Assembly: GCA_030760725.1 (NCBI GenBank)
Contig: JASWHV010000008.1
Span: 33,328,720 to 33,392,719, forward strand
DNA: 64,000 bases
Reading direction: 5' to 3'
Origin: Neostapfia colusana
Lineage: Eukaryota > Streptophyta > Magnoliopsida > Poales > Poaceae
Shown here: piece by piece, positions 1-10,148 of the stretch
Numbering within the stretch: position 1 is the first letter of the stretch
Layout of the letters: every line of letters begins with the position of its first letter
Made by a program: the position numbers and the translations under genes
Notes under the pieces: generated by a model
Databases searched by the model: none
The model's input: the letters and a program-made list of their open reading frames with translations, nothing else
What the model was told of the DNA's origin: nothing

Positions 1-164
1 GTGCTCAAACGTCGGTCACCACGTCTTTCCTCTCACAAAAACCACTAACACCTTAAGATCCAATCTTAGAGGTCTAGAAGGTGAAGAAAGAGGCTTATAA
101 GAGCTCTAGGAATGAGTTTTCAGCGCTTGGGTTCGTGTCTTTTTCATTCTCAGCCGGGGGGTCT

Positions 165-177
165 CCTTTTATAGAAA
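165..177 (-). promoter_or_regulatory. TATA box of the left Sirevirus-like LTR
   Basis: On the minus strand the sequence reads TTTCTATAAAAGG, a good plant TATA box. It lies just downstream of the palindrome-rich part of the LTR, where a U3 promoter is expected. Confidence 0.5.
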
Positions 178-189
178 TACCGGCATTTA

Positions 190-850
190 GCCGTTACCAA
201 CTAAAGTCCAGACTAGTCCAGTCCCAACTCCGGACTAGTCCGATCTTGAGGGACCACTCACGTCACGGCTTACCAAATAAAGTTTTAGTGACCGTTGATT
301 TCAAACGGTCATGAGACCCCGGACTAGTCCGGCCAAGAGCGGACTAGTCCGATCTCAATCAGGAACCTTTGTTCCGTATGAGAACAGACTAGTCTGGTAA
401 GGGCGGACTAGTCTGGCCCAAAGGGCGGACTAGTCCGGTCTTACCAGACTTAGTCTAAAGAACTCTCTCAACTGGAGCTGCGGACTAGTCCAGCCAACCT
501 CGGACTAGTCCGAGCTCACACAGGAACCTTTGTTCCGTCCTATTTCGGACTAGTCTGAAAAGATCAGACTAGTCCGGCCTGTGGAGCGGACTAGTCCGAT
601 GACACTCAGAGATTTCTTCTCCGGACCTAAGCGGCTTAGTCCGATTAGCGGACTAGTCTGACCTATTGGGCGGACTAGTCCGGCCTTCTGAGACTCAATC
701 TCATAACGGCTCAGACTCACACAACAACGGACTAGTCCGGCCTTTATCGGACTAGTCAGAGCTGACTCAGGAACTCTTTATCCGGTCTAAAACGGATTAG
801 TCCTGTTCTGAATGGACTAGTCCGGCCATTTGTCCGGACAAGTCCGGTCT
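190..850. repeat. Cluster of GGACTAGTCC palindromes in Sirevirus-like LTR
   Basis: About twenty copies of the near-perfect palindrome CGGACTAGTCCG and one-base variants (CAGACTAGTCTG, CGGATTAGTCC) are spaced every 20-60 bases. The same motif recurs twice near 6095-6125 in the other Sirevirus-like LTR. Palindrome clusters upstream of the promoter are a known trait of Sirevirus LTRs. Most variants look like C-to-T or G-to-A changes. Confidence 0.8.
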
Positions 851-1162
851 TCCCTTTTCTTCATATCTATGACTACCTCATCTCGTGATTCTAACGTTCT
901 ATCCTTCGTTTGAGCTCTCTAGTAATTCTTAAGCACTCTAAAAGAGCAGACCCTATACACAACTAAAAATGTGAAGATTAATAGAAAAGGCTATTTTCAA
1001 CTCTTCCAAATCTTCTTCTTTTCCTTTTGCTTCTTGAGAGACTCCATATCCATTTCTTTGATAAACACCAGTGCTCATACTCAGTAGAAACTTATTAGCA
1101 TCTTAATTGTCATCATCAATCAACCAAAACCACGGGGATTATCTAGATGCACTTTTAGTCAG

Positions 1163-1589
1163 CGGCTGCTCCCATAAGTTGGTGCGATGCGAAGAGAACT
1201 TTCTCCCGATCATTGCACTGAACAATAGGAAGCTTCTTCTCCATGGATTTCAACCAATCATCAGCCTCCAGGGGATCATTAGCTTTTGCGAAAGTAGGTG
1301 GTCGAGTCCTCATGATCTCTCCCAGTTTGTTGTGAGCTGGCGGTGGTGGCGGTGGTGGTGGTGGGGGTGCAGGAACGGGGATAGGGTTGTTGTGGTTGTT
1401 GGCTTGCAGCTGTCCCAAAGTTTGTATCATAGTTTGCATGAGCTGGTTTTGCATAGCCATCAACCGTTCAAGGTTGTTTGCACCAGTCCCGTGGTTGTCA
1501 TTCTCAGGAACTTCAACGTGGCCATCCTCTTGTGGTTCATGGATGCCACGAACGTTCCTCCTTTGACGGCTTGTGTTTTCCCTCACCAT
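1163..1589 (-). pseudogene. gag: Gypsy A1 gag, N-terminal fragment
   Basis: Minus-strand start of a Gypsy gag protein (capsid precursor), beginning MVREN at 1589. It has a proline run near residues 73-84 and then the PPTFAKANDPLEADDWL and VLFASHQL blocks that also occur in the gag of Gypsy B at 13589-14620. It stops near 1163, where the Sirevirus-like LTR begins, so the rest of gag and all of pol lie beyond the left edge or are lost. The proline run comes from a GGT/GGC microsatellite at about 1330-1370. The family assignment is secure from the comparison with Gypsy B; function is lost. Confidence 0.8.
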
Positions 1590-2270
1590 CTGTGAGAGAA
1601 AGTTGAGTACAATAGAGAATAGAAGTTTAGGTGGATCCCGCTAAGTATATGCATCAAGGTGCATGAACTGAATATCTTCTTTTATTAATATCAGCCTATA
1701 TGAGGATGTGAACAAGTGTCAAAGCACCTGATATCTCCCTACTATGTGTGGATGTGGACTTTTGCCGAAGCGTCCCACAACTCACACTAAGCACACAAGA
1801 CAAACAATCATCACAAAAGTTCGACACACCACTGTTATTCACGCTACTACGATTTAAACGTTCCTATTACAGGTTATTCAGTGGGAACCCTAAACTTAAT
1901 CATGTGAACCGGTGCTGTTTCCGCCGTGTGACGGAGGTGGTCCATACATGGGTGCACGCCATGGTGAGTCGGCAGTCCATGTAGGGTTAGATGGTGCTGA
2001 TCAGGAACACCAACGCCATCTATAAATGGGACATGAGAAAACTTTGAGAAGGAGGAAATAACTCCAAAACTTCAGAAGTTATGGAGCAAGAAAGCTAGGT
2101 ATTGCTGTCCAAAAAAAGAGAAAAGGAGTGGCTGAAAATAGTACTTTGTGGTGGCTGAATTGACAAGAAAAGTGCAGCAGCAAGCAATTTTCAAAAATAG
2201 CAGTTTAGAAGGGTGTTCCTATGTGTTCTAGAGTGTCCATTCTACCTAGTCTTGCGTCCTACAGTCAACG
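1590..2270 (-). other. Gypsy A1 untranslated leader between PBS and gag
   Basis: There is no convincing reading frame on either strand. The stretch resembles the leader of Gypsy B (14621-15067): both contain the ordered blocks next to ATATGCATCAAGGTG and CCCACAACTCACACTAAGCA. It is noncoding leader of the retrotransposon transcript, where packaging signals usually lie. Confidence 0.6.
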
Positions 2271-2283
2271 TGGCTCTGATACC
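2271..2283 (-). other. Primer-binding site of Gypsy A1 (tRNA-Met type)
   Basis: On the minus strand it reads GGTATCAGAGCCA, complementary to the 3' end of plant initiator tRNA-Met, four bases after the LTR end. It marks 2288-5455 as the 5' LTR and fixes the element's orientation. Confidence 0.85.
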
Positions 2284-4443
2284 AATCTGTGATGCCCGGT
2301 CCAGTAAAACACGGAACCCAGCTGATGCATATGTGTGCCCAGAATGTTTATCACACATACACATGTAATCTACAAACTGAATTCATAATATAACCACGAA
2401 TAATAGGGTTTAAATAATTTATTACATCAATCTCTAACTTTTCTTGCAGCGGAAGTCTCTAACTTATTCTAGCAGCGGAAGTCTCTAAACTATAGCGGAA
2501 GCAACTAAACAGCAGCAGCTCCATCTTCAACTCAACAGGCAAGTTGACCGTAGTTCGCACGCCTTGTACTCCACATGATCTTCGAAGTACTCTTCTCCTG
2601 TTGCTGATGTTCAGATGATAATGCAAGGGTGAGTACATGTCATACTCAGCAAGTGCGGGAAAAGTATGACATGTAGCTAAACAACAAGGTAGGAAATAAA
2701 AGGCTCATTGCAGAAAGCAAATTTTGTTTCACAACCATGATAAAATTAACAACCAAGTCTAGATGAATTTAATCCCATCATAACCATGTTATAACAGTAA
2801 CATACCTTCATCATAATTCATCACATATCGTGTCTCAACCAGCCATTAATCTTTCTCAACTTCATCTCATGCTCATAATATCCATAACCATCTCATATTC
2901 TCATAACCGAAACCAAAACTCATTCTCGTTTTCATATGACCAAAGCCAAACTTAATGCCATGACTCAAACAGTTCCAAAACCAATTCCAATGACCATACG
3001 ATAACCATACCGAACATCCATCCCTCCCTCTAATCATGTGAGTTGGCAAGGCGCTTGTTACCGTAAGCACGACTATCATGATAGTTTTACACTCTGCAGA
3101 GGTGGCACCACTTTACCCACAAATTTGTGATTTCGTCACCCGTCGGTGACTGCAGAACCTTTATTATATCAGTACACAACCGTCGGTGTATGGCCAAGAG
3201 ATCACAAAATAGCCTTTACAAAGGGGCTACTAGATGCATGTATGGACTAACTAAGGTTTCACCAGCAGGCTCGAATCACCATTCTCCCACCTAGGGGCCC
3301 CCTCTTGTGCCATGCAGTTCCCAGGGAAGTCCTCTCTCAACTCCCATTCCCCGCGCCTTCCACGGTCCTTAACAATCTAGCAACTTACCTAATTAGTCAG
3401 CTAAGCCGCACCCATATTTGGCCTTGTGGTGGCACTGTTTTCCTGGCATCTGCTGGCATGAACCGGTCCTTAGATCTACAGCAAGTAAACCACCATCTCA
3501 TTCAACAACATCCACGAACCAAGCTTGCCTAGAACACCCTGATTCCACGTTCATTATCATCATCACGTTCTCATCATCATTATTCATATGAGTGCAGTAG
3601 CTAACATGTTTTAACTCAGCTTCCCATATCCCGTGGATTAAGCGAAGAAAAAAAAGGAAAAACGACCATACCTGACTCATCAACTTTCCCGGTGACAAGG
3701 ATGGTTAACAAAACTAGTAAACTCCTATAAAAGGGTGTCCCACCAAGTTCACTCAAGCATACACGTTTTCGCAAACAAAACAGTTCAAAACATGGGATCA
3801 GTATGGTCAAGGGGCACTTGCCTTGCTCCTGTGGCTTTTGTTGCTCAAGCGTCTCGAAGTTTTGGCGCTGTTGTTCTTCGTAGATGGCTTCCTAGCTTGT
3901 CCTTCTACTCACGACCACACGCATACAAAATTTACAGCAATCAATCATCATGCATAAACTTTACTCAAGATGTGATGGAGTAGATGGATGCAAATCCTAT
4001 GGTGCTGTTTTACTAGACCAGTTTGTGTGTGTTCTCGCATGTCCTTGCATGTTTTAATTGCTTTCATGGGGTTTTATGATGAATAAGGGTGTAGGGATCT
4101 AGTGTGGACGTGGTGATGATCTTGACTCAAGATCCAGATCAATTCGACTGTCAAAAACCAATCAAAACGTGATCTGTCCACACGAAAACAGTTTCTGATC
4201 GAAGAAACGGATGCGTAGAACAGCGACGACGTAGTAAGATGGGTAACAAAGACCTACCTCACTTTCTTATGATCGTCGGATCTTTTTCGGCGACAGCGAG
4301 CTCGACGGAGCTCGACGGCGGCTCTCCGGTGACTGAACTCCGGCGAAGGGGTGTAACTCGGCGAGTTGGGAGCTAGGACCTCCAAGTCGCTGACTCGGGA
4401 GGGGAAAAATAGGTATGTGGTTGTGGCCAGGGGGTTTTGGGTT

Positions 4444-4454
4444 CTATTTATAAG
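4444..4454 (-). promoter_or_regulatory. TATA box of Gypsy A1 LTR
   Basis: Minus-strand CTTATAAATAG about 200 bp downstream of the G-box array. Equivalent sites occur at 17974-17984 (copy 2), 9237-9247 and 20346-20356 (Gypsy B), and 25675-25685 (solo LTR E), all followed by AACC. Confidence 0.65.
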
Positions 4455-4651
4455 GGGGTCAGAAAGAGTCCTACTCCAATTGAAGTTCAAATAAGGGTCC
4501 TATTCAATTTTTTTGGATCTTAACAAACTTATCTCCAATTGATTTGGTGCGGCAGCAATCGTGGGGGAATTTGTGTCGGTAGCCTCCGTACCGGGTACTC
4601 CCGCGCACAGGAGGAAAAACCGCCTAAGGACTTCGCCTCCTCCAAAGTGCT

Positions 4652-5290
4652 GAGCTCCGAAGGCTCCACGTGTCCAGAGGGGCCAGGCCTCGCTTCTCCA
4701 CAGGGGCGAGCTCCGAGGACGTCATGTGTCCGGTGGGACCGGCCTCCCCTCTCCTCAGAGACGAGCTCCGAGGACGCCACGTGTCAAACGAGCCGAACCT
4801 CCCTTCTCCTCAGAGGCGAGCTCCGGTGGCGACACGTGTCTAGCGGGTCGGGGCCTCTCCTCTCCTTAGAGGTGAGCTCCGGTGGCGACACGTATCCCGC
4901 GGGCCGGGGCCTCTACTCTCCTCAGAGACGAGCTCCGATGGTGACGCATGTCCCGCGGGTCGGACCTCCCTCCTCCTTAGAGGAGAGCTCCGTGGGTGAC
5001 ACGTGTCCCATGGGGCGGACCTCCCTCCTCCTAGAGGAGAGCTCCGAGGATGACACGTGTCCCACAGGGCGGGACCTGATCCCTTCTGCAGGGGTGAGCT
5101 CCGAAGTCGACACGTGTCTGGTGGGACCAGACCTCATCCCTTCCGCAGGGGTGAGCTCCGAAAGTGCCACGTGTCCTGCGAGGCGGGACCTCATCCCTTC
5201 CGCAGGGATGAGCTCCAAAGGCGCCACGTCGCCACTAATGCTGGACCTCACCCCCCCTGCCGGGGTGAGCTCCGGAGGCGCCCCGCCGGG
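4652..5290 (-). repeat. Tandem G-box/ABRE repeat array in U3 of Gypsy A1 LTR
   Basis: About twelve imperfect tandem units with a period near 56 bp. Each starts GAGCTCCG and carries an ACACGTGTCC-type core followed by a pyrimidine-rich stretch. Seven units keep a perfect CACGTG; the others read CATGTG, CACGTA, GCATGT or similar. CACGTG(T/G)C is the plant G-box/ABRE core bound by bZIP and bHLH factors. The array lies directly upstream of the TATA box. Long open frames across it on both strands are by-products of the periodicity. Confidence 0.85.
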
Positions 5291-5455
5291 GGACTGTCGT
5301 CAGCGCACTTCGACAAATTGGAATTGGCTCATCTCAGCTATCTTTTTCCCATTCCCCATCATTTTTATGATTCTTTCTCCATTTATACTTCTTTTATAAT
5401 GTTTCTCTATATGAAAAATGTATGCATGCAGGGAATGGATTTTGAGTGTGTTACA

Positions 5456-6215
5456 ATAGAGGTGCACGACCACACATTTCAAAAGACATGAACCCTAGCG
5501 CCGTCACATGCTCCAAGAGCACAAAAAACACTTCTCTCCATTCATTCTAAGCCTAAAAAGATTAAATCTTTGAGTATTAGGGATTGGATCAAGGAGAGGA
5601 TTGTTCTTCTCAATATTGAGCTCTTGGTTTGTTTTCTCTCACACAACTACTGATAATTGTTCTCTATGTGTGTGTGGGAGATAGTGTTACTAATTGTAAT
5701 CTTGTGGGAGCACTAAAATTGTGAGAACACCCCACGTATGATTATTTACCCCTGTTAGTGGTTAGTGGATTCGAATCGGCCTTTGTGGCGATTCAACGAG
5801 GGAAGGGTTTGTGAAGACACGGTCCTTGGTGGTCTCCTCAACGAGGACATAGATTCTTGGGTGGAATCGAACTTCGGGATAAAAACCTTGTCTCGTGTCT
5901 TCTTATTCTTCTTTCAATTATCAATTAGGGTTTGCTAGTACTCATTTGATTTACATCGATACCTTGTGTTAAACTTGACAGTTGTTGTTTCTTACTTCAT
6001 TATCATATTACACTCAAGTTGTCATTTACTTTCCGCTGCATAAATACTTGAAGTAAGAATAAGTCTAAATTTAACTTTTTAATTACGCTCATACCGGACT
6101 AGTACGCACCATACCGGACTAATCCGGCCTACCTGGATTTGATCTGTTTGCTAAGTGTTTCAGAAGAATGGTTAAAAAATTTAAAGAGTCTATTCACCCC
6201 CCCCTATAGGCTACA
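5456..6215 (+). mobile_element. Sirevirus-like LTR, 3' part
   Basis: Plus-strand LTR end with the Sirevirus R-U5 look: an AAAGATTAAATCTTTGAG block, a GGCCTTTGTGGCGATTCAACGAG-like block (described, not exact for its family), two ACCGGACTAGT motifs, and a terminal pyrimidine run before TATAGGCTACA. What follows is CACTA sequence, not a PBS, so this is a 3' or solo LTR end. Its 5' part was displaced leftwards by Gypsy A1. Confidence 0.65.
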
Positions 6216-6247
6216 TTCACCTGGGCCACATAGTGGGTTGGGCCATA

Positions 6248-6372
6248 CGACTTACGACGGGCACAACCCAGGTCGTCGTAAGTTACTTGGGCTTACTTAC
6301 GATGGCTACAGCAGCCATCATAAGTTATCTTGGCTAACTTACGACGGTCAGTATACAGGCCATCGTAAGTTA
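6248..6372. repeat. CACTA subterminal hairpins, three units
   Basis: Three consecutive inverted repeats of about 37-40 bp have arms ACTTACGACGG / TCGTCGTAAGT, ACTTACGATGGC / GCCATCATAAGT and ACTTACGACGG / CCATCGTAAGT around loops of 8-15 bases. Repeated subterminal motifs in both orientations are typical of CACTA elements, where the transposon-encoded TNPA-type protein binds. Confidence 0.7.
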
Positions 6373-6499
6373 TGGTTTTAATTTAAAAATAGAAACTAGA
6401 TGCCCTGGCACAGTTGCCAGCCGAGACAAATAACACAGTACATAACATAGGCAAAGAACAGAATACATAATCGGTGATTCATTCACAAAGTACAAAGAA

Positions 6500-6632
6500 A
6501 TCTAAAAACTCCTAACGGCTACACACCCCCCTCACGACTACATCCGAAGCCATGAACGTCGTCTTCGCGCGTCCCTCCCGGTGTCGGTAGCTGCGGAGAT
6601 GGAGTCTGCGCCTCCGTCGGTGAACCCTGCAA
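6500..6632 (-). pseudogene. Probable last exon of the CACTA Transposase_24-like gene
   Basis: On the minus strand a good acceptor (TTTACTTTGCAG) is followed by a short open stretch rich in Pro, Thr, Arg and Asp, with stops in all frames soon after. The upstream exons are at 21240-23397, separated by Gypsy B inserted in the CT-rich intron. The reading frame cannot be fixed without the joined transcript. Confidence 0.4.
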
Positions 6633-6654
6633 AGTAAATAAAAGTTAGACATGT

Positions 6655-7098
6655 CTGTCTACCTTCCCATTCTTCTATTTCTCTCTCTCTCCCTCCTACC
6701 ACCCCCTCTCTTTTTCTCGCTCTCCTTGTGTCTCTCCCCATCCGCCTCTCCCCTCTCTTTCTCTCTCCCTCATTCTCTCTCTCTCCCTCATTCTCTCTCT
6801 CTCCCTTTCTCTCTCTGTACTCCTATTTCACTCTCTCTCGCTCTCGTTGTCCCTCTCCCCACCCCTCTTTCTTCTCTCTCGCCCATATTCTCTCTCTCTC
6901 TCTCTTTCACTATCTATAATCCTCTTTCACTCTCTCTCCCTCCGTCTCCCCATTCCCCTCTCTCTTTCAATATCTCTCCCCTTCTCTCTCCCCTCTTTCA
7001 CTCTATATCTTTCTCTCTATCCCCCTCTCTCTCTCTCTTCCCCCCCCCGCTCCCTCTCTCCCTCTCCCCATCCCTCTCTCTTTCACTATCTCTCCCCC
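6655..7098. repeat. CT-rich microsatellite tract
   Basis: About 440 bases of almost pure pyrimidine, mostly (CT)n with CCCC interruptions. It ends in CCCCC at 7094-7098 and continues after Gypsy B at 21220 with CCCCC and CT-rich sequence to about 21245. The open frames here are low-complexity artefacts. It probably lies in an intron of the CACTA gene. Confidence 0.85.
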
Positions 7099-10000
7099 TG
7101 TGACGCCCTCAATTCTGTGGAAAACCACGGAACCGAAAACTAATGCATATGTGTGCCCAGGATGTTCATCACACATACACATATATTCCACAAACTGAAT
7201 TCAGAATATATATAACCACGAATAACAGAGTTTATTACAATGTCTCATGAGTCTTGGACTCATGTTCGCAGTAGAAGTCTTATTTCTATGCAGCGGAAGT
7301 CTTTATTCTAATGCGGAAGCAAATCTAAGCAGAAGTGGCTCCATCTCTACTTCCTCCACAGGCAAGGTTGAGAATAGATCACACGCCCTAATGCTCCACT
7401 TTGTCTTCATAGTAGTCTTCTCCTACTGCTGATGATGAAATAATAATGCAAGTTTGAGTACAATGATGTACTCAGCAAGTGCGGAAAAACACATGATATG
7501 TAGCTCATAACAAGGTAGGTATAAAAAAAGCTCATTTGCAGAAAAGCAGATTTATAAAACCATGAATAAACAGCAACTTAACTTTAAATGAATGTAATCC
7601 AATCATGTATTAAATTACCAACATACCTACATCACTTTCCGTGTTCCATCTGAACATTAACCAACTTCATTCTTACTCACGAATACCTCCTCGCATTCGC
7701 TACCATCTCACGAATACCTTCCCGTATTCGCTACCATCTCATCTCATAAACAACTTTCATCTCACACCAAGACCAATCTCGTTGCCATGACTCAACAGTC
7801 ATGCAACCATCTTATCACCCGGACACAACAGTCCCAAAAACCAAACCAAAACCAATAACCATCACCAATAACCATTCCAAATAACCATCCCAACTACTCA
7901 TGGCAGTTTAGCCAGGCGCTCGTGACTGTAAGCTTGGCTATCATGATAGTTTTAGACTCTGCAGAGTTTGCACCTCTTTACCCACAAGTTTGTGATTTCG
8001 TCACCCGTCGGCGACTGCAGAACCTCCATTATACCAGTACACAACCGTCGGTGTATGGTCAAGAGATCACAAAATAGCCTTTACAAAGGGGTTACTAGAT
8101 GTATGGACTCACTAAGGTTTCACCGGCAGGCTAGAATCTCCAATTCTCCCACCCACGGGCCCCCTCCTGTGCCATGCAGTTCTCATGGAAGTCCTCACTC
8201 GACTCCCATTCCCCGCGTCTTCCACAGTCCATAACACTCTAGCAACTTACCTAATTACTCAGCTAAGCCGCACCCATACTTGGCCTTGTGGTGGCACTGT
8301 TATCCTGGCATGTGCATGCATGAACCGGTCCTTAGATCTACGGCAAGTAAACCACCATCTCATGCTACCTCATTCACAAACCCAGGCTTTCCTAGATCTC
8401 CCTCCGATCCATGTTCATTAACATCATCAGTTTCTTATTATCTCTACGAGTGCAGTTAGCTAGACACATCTATCTCGCTTCCCAATCCCATAGAGTCAGC
8501 GAAGCATAAAACAAAAACCATACCCGACTCATAAACATCCCTGACGATAAGGGTGGTTTAACCAAAGCTAGTAAACTCCTATGAAAAGGGTTTCCCATCA
8601 TGTTTGACTCAGCACACACACCTTTTCGCAAAACAAAACAGTTTTACCCAAAACATAGGATCAATATGGTCAAGGAGCACTTGCCTTGTTCTTGCTGTCG
8701 TGGGTGTTCTTGGATCTCAAAACCTTGTTGCTGAAGCTCGTCGTAGACAGCTCCCTGAGCTTGTCCTGCTAGGTAGGATCACGTGCATACAAGATTCACA
8801 GCAATCAATATCATGCACAAACCTTAAACTAGATGCGATGATGCACATGCATGCTGACCTATGATTAGTTTTATTAGATTGGCTTGCACGTGTTTTATGA
8901 TGAACAGGGGTGTTCGGATCAAAGGTGGACGTGGCGATGATCTTGTCTTTTAGATCAACCTGATCATCAAGTGATCTGTCCACGAGAAGGCTTCTGTCCG
9001 AAAAGAATCAAAGAACAGATGCAAAAAGAACACAACGATGTCGTGAGGTGGTATTGGAGACCTACCTTACGTTCTTCTTGTTCTCGAGGTCCTCCTCAGA
9101 TCGTTGGGCTTCCTCCGACGATCTCCCTTGCCGCGCTCCGGCGATGGTTTACTCGGCGGTTTGGGAATAGAGCTCTAAGTTGTCGGCTTAGGAGTTGAAA
9201 AAAAAAGTTTGTGGTTTCGGCCAGAGGTTCTGGGTTCTATTTATAATCGGGAAGAGAAGAGTCCTAATCTGATTGTATCCCGAATAAGAGTCCTATTCAG
9301 ATCGCCGTTGGATTCTAACAGCTTATCTTTAGTTGATTTGGTGCGGTAACATTGTGGAATTCAGGTCAGTTTCTGTTCCGGTATTTCTACGCGTACAGAT
9401 TCCAAGAACCGTTCCAGAACTCGTTACCTCCTCGGTGATGAGCTCCGGAGTCTCCACGTGTCCATCGGGCCTGGTCTTCCCTTTTCCGCAGAGACGAGCT
9501 CCGGTGGTGCCACGTGTCAAGCGAGCAAGACTTCCGTCTTCTTCGGAGGTGAGCTCCGCGTGCGCCACGTATCCTGGTGGTCCGGACCCCCTCTCCTTTC
9601 GGAGGTGGCTCTGCGTATGCCACGTGTCAAGTAGCGCCAAACTTTCCTTTCTTCTCAAAGACGAGCTCCGGGGTTAACATGTGACCAATAGTGTCGGACC
9701 TTCCGGAGATAAGCTCTGGTGGCGACATGTGTTCGATAGAACCAGACCTCTCGGAGGTGAGCTCCGAGATCGACACGTATCCCGCGTGACCAGTCCTCTG
9801 ATTTCCATGATGACTAGCTCCGGGGGCAACACGTGTCCCACAGGGTCGGACCTGTCCCCTTTTGCGGAGATGAGCCCCGAGCCTGCCACGTAGCCAGCTT
9901 AGCGGCGGACCTCTCCCCACTTCGCAGTGACGAGCTCCGAACACGCCACGTGGCCAGCGGCCGCGATAAGTTGTCTTCGGCGCTTTCTGTGAACTGGATT

Positions 10001-10110
10001 CGGCTCTTACTGGCTATCTATTTGATAATTCCTCTGTTCCCACTTCCTTTAAAGTGTTTTCTCTACATGAAATATGAATACATGCAGAAACCAGAGATGA
10101 GGGTGTCACA
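7099..10110 (-). mobile_element. Gypsy B 3' LTR
   Basis: A 3,012-bp LTR from TGTGACGCCC (7099) to GGGTGTCACA (10110) as written. It has the same plan as the Gypsy A1 LTR: G-box array (9439-9963), TATA box (9237-9247 on the minus strand) and the conserved palindromic block (about 7930-8350). Confidence 0.9.
9439..9963 (-). repeat. G-box repeat array in Gypsy B 3' LTR
   Basis: About nine or ten GAGCTCCG units, five with a perfect CACGTG. Others read CACGTA, CATGTG or CACGTAG. The matching array in the 5' LTR is at about 20548-21072. Confidence 0.8.
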
Positions 10111-10148
10111 AATCTACCCCCCTTAAATTGAATCTCGCCCTCGAGATT
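10111..10148 (-). other. Polypurine tract and preceding hairpin of Gypsy B
   Basis: Next to the 3' LTR, the minus strand reads AATTTAAGGGGGGTAGATT, the primer for plus-strand DNA synthesis. Just upstream is a perfect 7-bp stem with a 4-base loop (AATCTCG/CGAGATT, 10131-10148). The same hairpin stands before the tracts of Gypsy C and D. In Gypsy B the polymerase frame runs through the hairpin before its stop codon. Confidence 0.8.

Larger units (their letters stand above)
1..1162 (-). mobile_element. Sirevirus-like Copia LTR, 5' part; remainder off the left edge
   Basis: Read on the minus strand, this begins near 1160 with an AAAGTGCATCTA-type start followed by a GTTTTGGTTGATTGATGATGACA stretch (shown here only as a description of the family-like start), as in grass Sirevirus LTRs. 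It then carries many GGACTAGTCC palindromes and a TATA box, and runs off the window still inside the LTR. The right edge is set by where the Gypsy A1 gag homology resumes (about 1163). The exact terminal TG cannot be fixed because the other junction is outside the window. Inference: a minus-strand Sirevirus inserted into the gag of Gypsy A1. Confidence 0.65.
2288..5455 (-). mobile_element. Gypsy A1 5' LTR
   Basis: A 3,168-bp LTR bounded by TGTGATGCCC on the left and GTGTTACA on the right as written (TGTAACAC...GGGCATCACA on the minus strand). Read 5' to 3' on the minus strand it has a G-box repeat array (5290-4652), a TATA box (4454-4444), a long transcribed region with a conserved palindromic block (about 3500-3060), and then the PBS. 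Solo LTR E (23473-26762) is the same family, and the Gypsy B LTRs are related. Its 5' edge abuts another Sirevirus-like LTR at 5456, which was probably its insertion site. Confidence 0.85.
2731..5819. repeat. 3,089-bp duplicated segment, copy 1 (probable donor)
   Basis: This stretch reappears, gap-free and in the same orientation, at 16261-19349 (constant offset 13,530). By eye I found seven mismatches (2746, 4007, 4044, 5051, 5275, 5342, 5511), about 99.8% identity. It runs across the boundary between the Gypsy A1 LTR and the neighbouring Sirevirus-like LTR (5455/5456), so it copies a locus rather than one element. Copy 1 is taken as the donor because its flanks are continuous with both elements. 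Confidence 0.9.
6216..7098 (-). mobile_element. CACTA transposon, left (3') subterminal region and last exon
   Basis: This holds three subterminal hairpins (6248-6372), a probable last exon (about 6500-6632) and a pyrimidine tract that resumes at 21220 after Gypsy B. No CACTA terminal sequence is visible at 6216, so the tip is probably lost or lies beyond the Sirevirus-like insertion. Confidence 0.6.

Noticed and set aside
190..850. CRISPR-like array of regularly repeated motifs
   Set aside because: The repeats are 10-12-bp palindromes with irregular spacing in a plant LTR; there are no spacers of constant length and no associated genes.
4539..5399. 286-codon open frame in the Gypsy A1 LTR, with overlapping long frames on the other strand
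   Set aside because: It is produced by the 56-bp G-box repeat units, lies in U3 upstream of the TATA box, and has no known domain. The same frame appears in copy 2 only because the DNA is duplicated.
6651..7143. Ser/Leu/Pro-rich open frames
   Set aside because: They are translations of the CT microsatellite.
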